A stretch of DNA of 33,805 nucleotides, taken from the NCBI GenBank assembly GCA_947470805.1, contig CANIVU010000098.1:1-33805 (forward strand). Direction: 5' to 3'. The stretch's first letter is position 1. Each line of letters opens with the position of its first letter. Source of the stretch: Acidobacteriota bacterium. GTDB taxonomy: Bacteria > Acidobacteriota > Terriglobia > Bryobacterales > Bryobacteraceae. The translations under genes and the position numbers were made by a program. The notes beneath the pieces are model-generated. The model was given only the letters and a program-made list of their open reading frames with translations. It was not told the origin of the DNA and did not search any database. Positions 1 to 7,634 of the stretch are shown here, piece after piece.

Positions 1-275
1 AGCATCGACCAGATCGCCGTACCGCACAACGCGGCCACGAAAGACAAGAACACGTCCATGTACTGCAACGCCGTGTCGCCGCTGCCGGTGCGGTGGTAGG
101 TCGCCGCCTCCGCGCTGACATGAAACAACCGCGTTGCCACCATCGGCGCAACCGGCTTCCAGATAGGCGACAGCCACAGCACCCAATACAAACAAAAAAA
201 CCGGAATGCAATCCGGTGCAAACAACTCCACGGGGGAAATCCCGGAGTTACTATCTCATCGGCATTGTCAGTCAC
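1..275 (-). CDS. DoxX-like membrane protein, tandem paralog (3' part outside window)
   Basis: Reading the minus strand from a GTG at 275 gives 91 in-frame codons running off the left edge. By hand alignment, 76 of these 91 residues are identical to the N-terminus of the neighbouring gene at 313-1503, including the shared stretch FRFFCLYWVLWLSPIWKPVA. About 20 bases upstream of the start codon are also conserved between the copies (GTGCGGC, then AGTCTATCATGACCG). It is therefore a head-to-tail duplicate lying downstream of its paralog with a 37-bp gap. The ATG of the paralog is replaced by GTG here. The visible part has two likely membrane segments. Function is inferred only through the paralog; whether the copy is intact cannot be judged. 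Confidence 0.8.
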   Translation of the reverse strand, partial: MTDNADEIVTPGFPPWSCLHRIAFRFFCLYWVLWLSPIWKPVAPMVATRLFHVSAEAATYHRTGSGDTALQYMDVFLSFVAALCGTAIWSM

Positions 276-312
276 AGTGCGGCAAGTCTATCATGACCGT
301 ACCTAACCGGCG

Positions 313-1503
313 TCACCGGTTAAACGGATACTCCTGCACCCAATGAAACCCCCGCGTGCGCAGCAGCAGCGTCTCGTCAATCCGGCGCAGGCGAATGGTC
401 GTCTCCTTTCCCCCCACCGCCCAGGTCAACAGCAGCACGTTGCCGTCCTGTAGGCTCCATCGGAACGAATTGCCGTTCTTCACTTTGAACATCTGCTTTG
501 CCACGTCGTAGTCAACCTCGTAGTAACCCAATCGCCCATCGCGCTGCCGGATGGTAAAGCTGTCCGGTGTGTCGAACGCCACGCGGTGCCAGCCGTTTGG
601 CGTCTCACTCTCCACAGCGTACAGTCCGTAAAGGGGCGGACGCGGTTTGGGCGGCGCATACTTCTTGTACGCACCCACGCCGTTGGAGAACACCCCCAGC
701 ACAACCACGAGCGCCCAGACACCGCGCGACGCCCAAAGCGGCCAACCGGTCCTGAACGCCGGGAACCGAAAATCCGCTGGCTCAGCCGTGCGGTTCAGCA
801 GAAACACATTCACTAGGCGATGAAAGTCGGGAGCCAACAGAAATGCCGACATCAGAAGGTAGTGCGTCGAATGGAGCTTTACCGGAATGTCGTAACAGTA
901 GTTGAGCGCGACAACATTCGTCATGACCCCAAAGGTCACCAGCGCGCCCAACGCCGTTGTTCTTCGAAAGAAGAGTAATACGCCCCCGGTTACCTCCGCC
1001 ACGCCGCTGAAAACTGTGTAAGCAGCGGATGCTCCCATGAAACTCCAAACAACACCCATCGGGGAAAAGGTGCCGTACTCCTGTCCCAGCCGGCTCAGCG
1101 AGTTCTCGGGAAACTGCAGCAGGAATACCTTCGAATAGCCATAGCCCATCAACATCCCCGCCAAAAAATAGCGGATCAACAGCCGCAACCAGCTATGCAG
1201 CATCACATACTGATCGCGCCGCCGGTCCAGCACCGACCAAATCGCCGTTCCGCACAACGCAGCTACGAAGGACAGAAACACGTGAACATAGTTCAGCGTC
1301 GTATCGCCGCTGCCGGTTTGCCTGTAGGTAGCCGCCTCCGCGCTGGCATGAAACAGCCGGGTAGCCACAAAAGGCGCAACCGGTTTCCAGATAGGGGATA
1401 GCCACAACACCCAGTACAAACAGAAGAACCGGAACACGATCCGGTGCAACAAACTCCACGGGGGAAAACCGGTAGTTACTATCTCATCAGTACTGTCGGC
1501 CAT
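313..1503 (-). CDS. DoxX-like integral membrane protein with soluble C-terminal domain
   Basis: A 396-residue protein. Residues about 20-270 contain several hydrophobic segments, for example FRFFCLYWVLWLSPIW, VFLSFVAALCGTAIWSVL, YFLAGMLMGYGYSKVFLL and WALVVVLGVFSNGVGAY, which suggests six to seven membrane spans. The arrangement, including the GYGYSKVF and GGVLLFFRRTTALGALV stretches, resembles DoxX/DoxD-like membrane proteins. Residues about 290-396 are hydrophilic and predicted to be a small soluble domain. Proteins of this length with a DoxX-like core and a soluble tail are usually annotated only as DoxX family, and no biochemical role can be assigned here. A second copy follows immediately downstream (1-275). 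The ATG at 1503 was chosen because it aligns with the paralog's start. Membrane topology is fairly certain; the family name is moderately so. Confidence 0.75.
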   Translation of the reverse strand: MADSTDEIVTTGFPPWSLLHRIVFRFFCLYWVLWLSPIWKPVAPFVATRLFHASAEAATYRQTGSGDTTLNYVHVFLSFVAALCGTAIWSVLDRRRDQYVMLHSWLRLLIRYFLAGMLMGYGYSKVFLLQFPENSLSRLGQEYGTFSPMGVVWSFMGASAAYTVFSGVAEVTGGVLLFFRRTTALGALVTFGVMTNVVALNYCYDIPVKLHSTHYLLMSAFLLAPDFHRLVNVFLLNRTAEPADFRFPAFRTGWPLWASRGVWALVVVLGVFSNGVGAYKKYAPPKPRPPLYGLYAVESETPNGWHRVAFDTPDSFTIRQRDGRLGYYEVDYDVAKQMFKVKNGNSFRWSLQDGNVLLLTWAVGGKETTIRLRRIDETLLLRTRGFHWVQEYPFNR

Positions 1504-1546
1504 GGTGCGGCGAGTCTATCATGACCGCCCCTGGCAAAAGAAGTAA

Positions 1547-2059
1547 CTACTTAGCCGCCGGCGCGATCCCCAGATCCTTCTTCAACTGCGCCACAATCTT
1601 CCGCGCCTGCCCCACCATCTCCTTCGTCGCGCTGTTCTTCGGCTGCCGGTTCATAGACCACAACAAGTTCTGCGACTTCCGCTCCACCAGGAAAATCGTC
1701 CCCTTCCCGCGCCCCATCGTCGACCCGCCCACCCGCTGCATCGGCGATTGCGTCAACCCGCCCTCTTCCTTCTTCGTTTCCTTCTCTTCCTTCTTCACTT
1801 CCGGCTTCGGCGGCGGCGGGTACAACTCGGCGAACTTCTTCTCAAATCCCTCGCCCAACGAATCGGTGAAGACCGCATCCGCCTTCTGCGGGTCCGTTGT
1901 CACCGAATACACCCCGCTCTTGGTCAACTCGCTGGCCAACAACTGGTCCAGCCCGCTACCCATCCGCAGAATGTAGACGGACTTCACGCTCCGTGCCTCC
2001 GGATCCATCGCCAAAAGCGCCGACACGGCAAACACGAACAGAAGGAATGCTTTTCTCAC
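1547..2059 (-). CDS. secreted hypothetical protein
   Basis: A 170-residue protein that I do not recognise. It starts with a plausible signal peptide (MRKAFLLFVFAVSALLA). The first mature half has alternating hydrophobic segments (SVYILRMGSGLDQLLASELTKSG, then a KADAVFTD motif), a pattern reminiscent of periplasmic or outer-membrane proteins that read a parameter and test a value, but no named domain can be claimed. The centre is a charged low-complexity linker rich in P, K and E (about residues 78-100). The C-terminal part has SQNLLWSMNRQPKNSA and ends in a helical, basic tail. The start is GTG at 2059; the GAGGGT just before it sits unusually close to serve as a ribosome binding site. The gene is divergent from the sulfatase with a 37-bp gap. 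Confidence 0.65.
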   Translation of the reverse strand: MRKAFLLFVFAVSALLAMDPEARSVKSVYILRMGSGLDQLLASELTKSGVYSVTTDPQKADAVFTDSLGEGFEKKFAELYPPPPKPEVKKEEKETKKEEGGLTQSPMQRVGGSTMGRGKGTIFLVERKSQNLLWSMNRQPKNSATKEMVGQARKIVAQLKKDLGIAPAAK

Positions 2060-2096
2060 ACCCTCATCATACCCATACTGGAAGTAGGCAATCGAT

Positions 2097-3470
2097 ATGT
2101 GGACCCGCCGTCAGTTCCTCGCCGCCACCGCCGCGCCGCTCTCCGCCCAGACCGCTCCTCCCAACCTCGTCATCTTCCTCGCCGACGATCTTGGCTGGCG
2201 CGACGTCGGCTTCCACGGTGGCCGCACCGCCACGCCGAACATCGATCGCATCGCCAAAGAAGGCGTCGAACTCGCCCGCTGCTACGCCTTCCCCTTCTGT
2301 TCCCCCACCCGCGCCGCCCTCCTCACTGGCCGCATGCCCATCCGCTATGGCATGGTCTACACCGTCATCCGCCCCTGGTCGCCCTACGGCCTCCCCGTCG
2401 ATGAACATCTATTCCCGGAAACCTTGAAATCCGCCGGCTACCAAACCGCCTGTATCGGGAAATGGCACCTCGGTCACGCCCACCGCCGCCTGCTCCCCAA
2501 CGCCCGTGGTTTCGACCACTTCTACGGTCACGTCAATGCCGATATCCACTACTTCACCCACCTCCACATGGGCGGCCTGGATTGGCAGCGCAACGGCAAG
2601 AGTGTCGATGAAGAAGGCTACTCCACCAACCTCCTCGCCAACGAAGCCAGCAACTGGCTCCGCCAGCGAGACAAATCCCGGCCATTCTTCCTCTACCTGC
2701 CCTTCAACGCGATTCATGCCCCGCTCTCCGCGCCCGACGAAGTGATGGTCAAACATCGCCAAATGGAACACCCCAAGCTCCGAATGCTTGCCGGCGCCAT
2801 CGATGCCATGGACACGGCCATCGGCCAAGTCCTCGCCACCCTCGACCAGGAGTCGTTAACGAACAACACTATCGTCCTGTTCCTCAGCGATAACGGCGGT
2901 GCCCCCGCCCAAGGCAGCGAAAACACCCCCCTCCGCGGCGGCAAAGGAACGACCTACGAAGGCGGCATCCACGTGCCCGCCGCCATCCGCTACCCCGGCC
3001 GCCTCCCCGCCGGAACCAAGTCGCAGCAAGTCATCACCGTCACCGATCTCTTCCCAACCCTCGCCGCGGCCCTCAACCTATCCCCCCAAGGCAAAAAACC
3101 GCTCGACGGCCAAAACCTCTGGCCGCAAATCACCGAAGGCAAGACGGTACCCCGCGAGCCCCTCTTCTTCGCCGTCAAGTCCAACGAACGAGCCGACTTC
3201 CGCTACGCCGTCCTCCACGGCGACTGGAAGCTGATCCGAACAATAGAAGAAGGTCGCCCCGGCCACGCCGAGTACCTCTTCAACGTGCCCATCGACCCCT
3301 CCGAAGCCAAAGACGTCCGCGACGCCAACCCAGCCAAAGCCCACGATCTCGCCCAGGCCCTCGACCAATGGCTAACCCTCCACCCCGACGGCGACATCCA
3401 ATCCAGCACCCGCCCCCACCCCGGCTGGATCCCCCCAAAAGACTACACCCTAGCCGTCCGCCCCGACTAG
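2097..3470 (+). CDS. Tat-exported sulfatase (arylsulfatase family)
   Basis: A 457-residue sulfatase that hydrolyses sulfate esters, probably on an aromatic or sugar substrate, in the periplasm. The N-terminus TRRQFLAATAAPLSAQ is a twin-arginine signal. The active-site signature C-S-P-T-R-x4-L-T-G-R is at residues 68-79; Cys68 would be converted to formylglycine. Other family residues visible are the metal-binding Asp30-Asp31 (FLADDLGW), Lys122 and His124 (GKWHLGH), and Asp265-Asn266 (LSDNGG) followed by a GGKGTTYEGG segment. Length is typical. No formylglycine-generating enzyme or anaerobic maturase is in the window, so it must be encoded elsewhere. An AGTAGG sequence about 10 bases upstream can serve as ribosome binding site. 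The substrate cannot be read from sequence; the neighbouring glycosyltransferase operon is separated by a repeat array and need not be related. Confidence 0.93.
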   Translation: MWTRRQFLAATAAPLSAQTAPPNLVIFLADDLGWRDVGFHGGRTATPNIDRIAKEGVELARCYAFPFCSPTRAALLTGRMPIRYGMVYTVIRPWSPYGLPVDEHLFPETLKSAGYQTACIGKWHLGHAHRRLLPNARGFDHFYGHVNADIHYFTHLHMGGLDWQRNGKSVDEEGYSTNLLANEASNWLRQRDKSRPFFLYLPFNAIHAPLSAPDEVMVKHRQMEHPKLRMLAGAIDAMDTAIGQVLATLDQESLTNNTIVLFLSDNGGAPAQGSENTPLRGGKGTTYEGGIHVPAAIRYPGRLPAGTKSQQVITVTDLFPTLAAALNLSPQGKKPLDGQNLWPQITEGKTVPREPLFFAVKSNERADFRYAVLHGDWKLIRTIEEGRPGHAEYLFNVPIDPSEAKDVRDANPAKAHDLAQALDQWLTLHPDGDIQSSTRPHPGWIPPKDYTLAVRPD

Positions 3471-3945
3471 GATTCCCCTGGGAGCCGTGCTACCGGAAAT
3501 GCCCGAGATCGAGGAATCCCCCGATCCCGCCCCGAACGCCCACCCACCCTAAGATTCTCCCTGGTACCGTGACACCGGGGAACTCCGTGATCTAGCAATC
3601 GCCCGAGCCTGCGCGAGCAATCCACGCCACCCCCGGATTCCCCTGGGAGCCGTGCTACCGGAAAAGCCCGAGATTGAGGAATCCCCCGATCCCGCCCCGC
3701 ACGCCCACCCTCCCTAAGATTCCCCCTGGTACCGTGACACCGGGGAACTCCGTGATTTAGGAATCGCCCGAGCTTGCGCGAGCAATCCACGTCACCCCCA
3801 GAATCCCCTGGGAGCCGTGCTACCGGAAATGCCCGAGATCGAGGAATCCCCCGATCCCGCCCCGAACGCCCACCCACCCTAAGATTCCCCCTGGTACCGT
3901 GACACCGGGGAACTCCGTGATCTAGGAATCGCCCGAGCCTGCGCG
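3471..3945. repeat. 165-bp tandem repeat array, 2.9 copies, each of two diverged half-units
   Basis: Three copies begin at 3472, 3637 and 3802, spaced exactly 165 bp; the last ends at 3945, lacking about 21 bp. The first halves of copies 1 and 3 are identical except at one base. Each unit is itself a dimer: half A (82 bp) starts GATTCCCCTGGGAGCCGTG and half B (83 bp) starts GATTCCCCCTGGTACCGTG. Each half opens with GATTCC and carries GGAATC about 40 bases later, so each can form a bounded inverted repeat followed by a roughly 35-base spacer. There are thus six half-elements. The array fills the whole gap between the sulfatase stop and the glycosyltransferase operon. All three periods are multiples of three, so one minus frame stays open, but nothing else supports coding. 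Confidence 0.93.
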
Positions 3946-3973
3946 GACCGACGTATCTAGCTACAATGACAAC

Positions 3974-4657
3974 TTGTACAAGGATCTCCGCATTACGGTG
4001 ATCATCCCCTGCCTGAACGAGGAACAGGGGATTGAAAAAGTGCTCCGTCGCATGCCCCCGTTCGTCGATGACGTCATCGTTGTCGACAATGGCTCCACCG
4101 ACCGCACCGCCGATGTCGCACAATCGTACGGCGCCCGCGTCATCCGCGAAAACGTACGCGGCTACGGTCGCGCCTACAAACGCGGGTTTGCCGACGCCAC
4201 CGGCGACGTCATCATCACCCTCGATGGCGACCACAGCTACCCGCCCGACGCCATCTCCTACCTCCTCGAAGCCTACCTCCACCTTCAAGTGGACTTCCTC
4301 AACGCCTCCCGCTTCCCCGTTCGCGATAGCGAAGCGATGAGTTTTAAGCACAAATTTGGCAATTTTGTGCTCTCCCTGGCCATGAGTTTGCTCTACTTCC
4401 GTTGGGTCCGGGACTCCCAGTCCGGCATGTGGGTCTTCAAACGGTCCATCCTCGATGGCTTCAATCTGGAGAGCGATGGCATGGCCTTCAGCGAGGAAAT
4501 CAAGATCGAAGCTCTCCGCAGTTCAAACGTTCGTTTTGCGGAGCTGTCCATTTTATACACCTCAAGACTGGGTGAAATTAAGCTAAATCCGTGGCGAGAT
4601 GGCTTCTTTAACCTCTATTTTCTCGTCAAAAAACGGTTCTCCGCGCGCCGCAGGTAG
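3974..4657 (+). CDS. GT2 family glycosyltransferase, dolichyl-phosphate-mannose-synthase-like
   Basis: A 227-residue GT-A fold glycosyltransferase, first of a five-gene cluster. It has the family pattern ITVIIPCLNEE at residues 7-17, VVDNGSTDRT about 36-45 and the metal/nucleotide-sugar motif DGD at 84-86 in TLDGDHSYPP, closest in style to DPM1/polyprenyl-phosphate hexose synthases and their relatives. It lacks the C-terminal membrane helices of polyprenyl-phosphate glucose synthases, so it is either soluble or peripheral. The likely start is TTG at 3974: no ATG or GTG exists in frame between the preceding stop (3923) and this point, and the next candidate, GTG at 3998, would cut into the first beta strand. 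No ribosome binding site is visible; a TACAAT hexamer (3962-3967) lies directly upstream. Donor and acceptor are unknown. Confidence 0.87.
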   Translation: MYKDLRITVIIPCLNEEQGIEKVLRRMPPFVDDVIVVDNGSTDRTADVAQSYGARVIRENVRGYGRAYKRGFADATGDVIITLDGDHSYPPDAISYLLEAYLHLQVDFLNASRFPVRDSEAMSFKHKFGNFVLSLAMSLLYFRWVRDSQSGMWVFKRSILDGFNLESDGMAFSEEIKIEALRSSNVRFAELSILYTSRLGEIKLNPWRDGFFNLYFLVKKRFSARRR

Positions 4658-4665
4658 CTCCTCCC

Positions 4666-5583
4666 ATGCCCCAGGTGACGGCAATCCTCCCCACGTACGG
4701 TCACCCCGAACTGACCCTTTCGGCCGTCACCCGCCTCCGCGAGCAGTCCGCCCCACCCGCCGAAATCATCGTTGTTGACGACGGCGCCGCCGAACCCTTC
4801 GTCCCTCCCCCCGGCGTCCGCCTGCTCCGGCACGACTCAAATCGGGGCTTTGCGGCGGCTGTGAACACCGGAGTCCGGGCCGCGGAAACCGAACTCGTCG
4901 CGATTCTCAACAACGATGTCACCCTCGCCCGGGACTGGATGGACCGCCTGACATCGGTAATTTCTTCGCAACGCGTTGATTTCGCTTGCGGAAAACTTTA
5001 CCGCCCGGATGGCCTCATCGATGGCACGTTCGACCTCATCTGCCGCGGCGGCCTCGCCTGGCGCGCCGGCAACGGCCGTCCCGATGGCCCTCTCTGGTCC
5101 GCTCCCCAACCCATTCTGTTTACATCGTACACAGCTGTGATCGCCAAGCGGGAAACGGTCGTGCTCGACGAAACCTACCACTCCTACTATGAAGACGTGG
5201 AGTGGAGCCTCCGCGCCGTCATTGATCACAAAACGGGCTACTTCGACCCCTCCGCCACCGGCGTCCACACCGGCAGCGCCACCGCCGGCGCCTGGAGCGC
5301 CTACTCCACTCGCCAACTCCTCCGAAACCACCGACGCCTGGCGCACCAATATCTACTGCCCGAATACCAGCGGGAATACCAGATCGCCCGCACCCTCCTC
5401 CGCGCGCACTGCCTGAACCACGGCCAGTGGCCCGACGTCCCCAACGAATCCATCGAACCTAAGTCCATTAATCGCAACCGCTTAGCCGAGATACTCTCCG
5501 CCTCCGAAAATCAACTCCGCCAACTCCAAACCGACTCCACCCCCGATCGCCTCTGGCGCTGGTACTTCCGCCTAACCGCATGA
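4666..5583 (+). CDS. GT2 family glycosyltransferase
   Basis: A 305-residue GT2 enzyme, probably transferring a sugar onto a cell-surface glycan. Visible motifs are TAILPTYGHPELT at the N-terminus, IIVVDDG at 34-40, SNRGFAAAVNTGVRAA at 58-73 and NND at 82-84, which occupies the DxD position, plus YYEDVEWSLRAV, the family's acidic catalytic-base region. This resembles the rhamnosyltransferase-like subgroup that uses N-N/P-D rather than D-x-D. There are 8 bases between the preceding stop and this ATG, and its stop overlaps the next gene's start in an ATGA, so it is translationally coupled within the operon. The C-terminal 60 residues are variable and not diagnostic. Confidence 0.88.
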   Translation: MPQVTAILPTYGHPELTLSAVTRLREQSAPPAEIIVVDDGAAEPFVPPPGVRLLRHDSNRGFAAAVNTGVRAAETELVAILNNDVTLARDWMDRLTSVISSQRVDFACGKLYRPDGLIDGTFDLICRGGLAWRAGNGRPDGPLWSAPQPILFTSYTAVIAKRETVVLDETYHSYYEDVEWSLRAVIDHKTGYFDPSATGVHTGSATAGAWSAYSTRQLLRNHRRLAHQYLLPEYQREYQIARTLLRAHCLNHGQWPDVPNESIEPKSINRNRLAEILSASENQLRQLQTDSTPDRLWRWYFRLTA

Positions 5584-6539
5584 CCCCGCCCACCGCCCTC
5601 TTCGTCACCTACAACTCGGCGGAGTTCATCGGACCGGCGGTCGAATCCTGCCTGCGGCAACACTTGCCAGTCGTGGTGGTCGATAATGCTTCCACCGATG
5701 GCACCCGCGCCGCCATCCCGGCGGATCCCACTGTCCGCCTCATCGCCAATGCGACGAACCTCGGCTTCGCCGGAGCGGTCAATCAAGCTGTCCGGGAGCA
5801 TCCGGCCGAACTCTATCTTTTACTCAATCCGGACATCGAACTCCGGAATTCCATAGGGCCATTAGTCGACGCACTCGGTGAAAATCGACACAATGCCGCC
5901 ACCGCTCTGCTGACCAATCCCGACGGCTCCCCACAGAAAGGCTTTAGTTTCCGTCGTTTACCCACCATGGCCGCATTGGCCTTGGAAGTGCTTGGGATAA
6001 ATCGAATCTGGCCGGGTAATCCGGTCAACCGGTGGTACCGCTGTCTGGACGTCGATCCGCTGCAAGCACAGGTGGTCGAACAGCCGGCGGGAGCGTGTTT
6101 CCTGTTCCGCCGTGTTGATTGGGAGCGCCTGGGTGGGTTCGACGAAGGGTTCTATCCGGTCTGGTTTGAAGATGTCGATTTTTGCCAGCGCCTGTCTGCG
6201 GCAGGTGGAACAATCTGGTTTTGTCCTTCAGTACACGTAGTACATTTTGGTGGGCATTCTGTTCAAAAGATTGAGCTTGGATGCCGTCAAAGGGTCTGGT
6301 ATGGTAGTCTGCTTAGGTACGCTGCGAAGCATTTTAGCCCCTTGTCGAGGCGGATTCTAGCGGTAACTGTAGCGCTGGCAATTGTTCCCCGGATCATGAT
6401 TAGCAGGGCTGGGGAATCAGTTCGATCAAAAATTCTATCCATCAAATACATCTGGAGATTGGCATGGAGATGCTTCCAGACCGGCGGTTCGACGGAGGAT
6501 ACGCCGGGTGGGAAGCACGACAAACCAGAACAACCGTAA
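5580..6539 (+). CDS. GT2 family glycosyltransferase, WbbL/rhamnosyltransferase-like
   Basis: A 319-residue GT2 enzyme. Motifs: ALFVTYNSAEF at 6-16, VVVDNASTDGTRA at 32-44, NLGFAGAVNQAV at 60-71, NPD at 83-85 and the acidic FEDVDFCQRL segment following GGFDEGFYPVW. This combination is typical of WbbL-type rhamnosyltransferases and related polysaccharide enzymes. Its ATG overlaps the upstream stop codon (ATGA at 5580-5583). The last third (about 6229-6470) uses noticeably more A/T-rich codons (AAA, ATT, TTA) than the rest of the operon and ends in a basic tail that could be a membrane-associated amphipathic helix, including LAVTVALAIVPRIMI. Acceptor and donor are not identifiable. Confidence 0.88.
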   Translation: MTPPTALFVTYNSAEFIGPAVESCLRQHLPVVVVDNASTDGTRAAIPADPTVRLIANATNLGFAGAVNQAVREHPAELYLLLNPDIELRNSIGPLVDALGENRHNAATALLTNPDGSPQKGFSFRRLPTMAALALEVLGINRIWPGNPVNRWYRCLDVDPLQAQVVEQPAGACFLFRRVDWERLGGFDEGFYPVWFEDVDFCQRLSAAGGTIWFCPSVHVVHFGGHSVQKIELGCRQRVWYGSLLRYAAKHFSPLSRRILAVTVALAIVPRIMISRAGESVRSKILSIKYIWRLAWRCFQTGGSTEDTPGGKHDKPEQP

Positions 6540-6578
6540 CGGGAACTTTCTGGCCGTGTTCGATCTTACAACTCATTC

Positions 6579-7628
6579 ATGTCCCAACTCGATTTTGTCT
6601 CCGTCACTCTGGTGACCTACAACAGCGGGCGCTTCATTAAGAAGTGCCTGGAATCGGTGCTGGCGCAAAAATATCCGGATCTTGAACTGATCGTAATCGA
6701 CAATGCTTCGACCGATGGGACCGTTGACATCCTGGAGCAGTTCGACGGACGCTGCCGCATCGTTTACAACGACGAAAACTGTGGGTTTGCCGCCGCGCAA
6801 AACCAGGCCATCGCCATGTCCCGCGGCGAATGGGTGCTGACTCTCAATCCCGACGTCCTCTTGATGCCGGGCTTCATCCAGCAACTCGTCGAAGCCGGTC
6901 AGCTCCACCCCCGCATCGGCGCGGTGTGCGGCAAGCTGCTGACCATCAAGTCCACCTTCGAGCTGCCCGATAAAGCCGTCATCGACTCCACCGGCATGTA
7001 CTTCACCCCCATGTTGCGCCACTTGGACCGTGGCAGCCAGCAGCCGGACGGCGGGGAATACTCGAATTTCGAATACGTGTTTGGCGCTACCGCGGCCGCC
7101 GCGCTCTACCGCCGCGAGATGATCGACGACGTCGCCTTGAACGGCGAGTTCTTCGACAACGACTTTTTCGTCTACCGCGAAGACGCCGACGTGGCCTGGC
7201 GGCATCAGCTGCTCGGTTGGCGTTGTCTCTACACCCCGTACGCCCGCGCCTATCATGTTCGCAACGTACTACCCGGTAATCGTCGCGCGCTGCCGCCGGA
7301 AATCAACATGCACTCGGTGAAGAACCGCTTCCTGATGCGCATCAAGAACATGACCTGGGACTTGTACCGCCGGAACTGGTTCTCCATCACCTCGCGGGAT
7401 CTGGTCGTCATCGGCGCCTGCATCGTTCGGGAGCATAGCTCGCTGAAGGCATTCTGGAAGGTGGCTCTCTCCTGGAGCAGCGTTCGCGAAAAGCGCGCGG
7501 AGATCATGCGCCGCCGCAAAGTCACCGACGAGTACATGGCCTCGTGGTTCCATGCGCAACCGGTCAGCCGGCCCGCGCCGAAGCCATCGCCCCGTGTGCT
7601 GGCAAGGCTGAAGGCCGCCCGCGGCTAA
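6579..7628 (+). CDS. GT2 family glycosyltransferase
   Basis: A 349-residue GT2 enzyme. Family motifs are VSVTLVTYNSGRF at 7-19, LIVIDNASTDGTVD at 37-50, NCGFAAAQNQAI at 67-78, NPD at 90-92 and the catalytic-base region YREDADVAWR. The C-terminal roughly 100 residues are strongly basic, suggesting a peripheral association with the membrane where the lipid-linked acceptor resides. It is separated from the upstream gene by 39 bases and from the downstream GT4 gene by 6 bases, continuing the same transcription unit. No clear ribosome binding site precedes the ATG. It shares the NPD version of the nucleotide-sugar motif with the preceding gene and probably arose from the same subfamily. Sugar specificity is unknown. 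Confidence 0.88.
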   Translation: MSQLDFVSVTLVTYNSGRFIKKCLESVLAQKYPDLELIVIDNASTDGTVDILEQFDGRCRIVYNDENCGFAAAQNQAIAMSRGEWVLTLNPDVLLMPGFIQQLVEAGQLHPRIGAVCGKLLTIKSTFELPDKAVIDSTGMYFTPMLRHLDRGSQQPDGGEYSNFEYVFGATAAAALYRREMIDDVALNGEFFDNDFFVYREDADVAWRHQLLGWRCLYTPYARAYHVRNVLPGNRRALPPEINMHSVKNRFLMRIKNMTWDLYRRNWFSITSRDLVVIGACIVREHSSLKAFWKVALSWSSVREKRAEIMRRRKVTDEYMASWFHAQPVSRPAPKPSPRVLARLKAARG

Positions 7629-7634
7629 GTTTCC

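Noticed and set aside
304-322. Inverted repeat TAACCGG/CCGGTTA across the stop of the DoxX-like gene as a terminator
   Set aside because: Only a 7-bp stem with no T tract on the minus strand, and it would separate two tandem genes that appear co-transcribed.
3471-3945. CRISPR-like array (six similar blocks with about 35-base intervals)
   Set aside because: The intervals repeat with the blocks, the blocks alternate between two diverged types, and no cas genes are nearby. It is a tandem repeat, not a CRISPR array.
3467-4351. Minus-strand open frame of 294 codons across the repeat array
   Set aside because: It stays open because 165 is a multiple of three, and its first half is antisense to the glycosyltransferase. 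No start context or known motif supports it.
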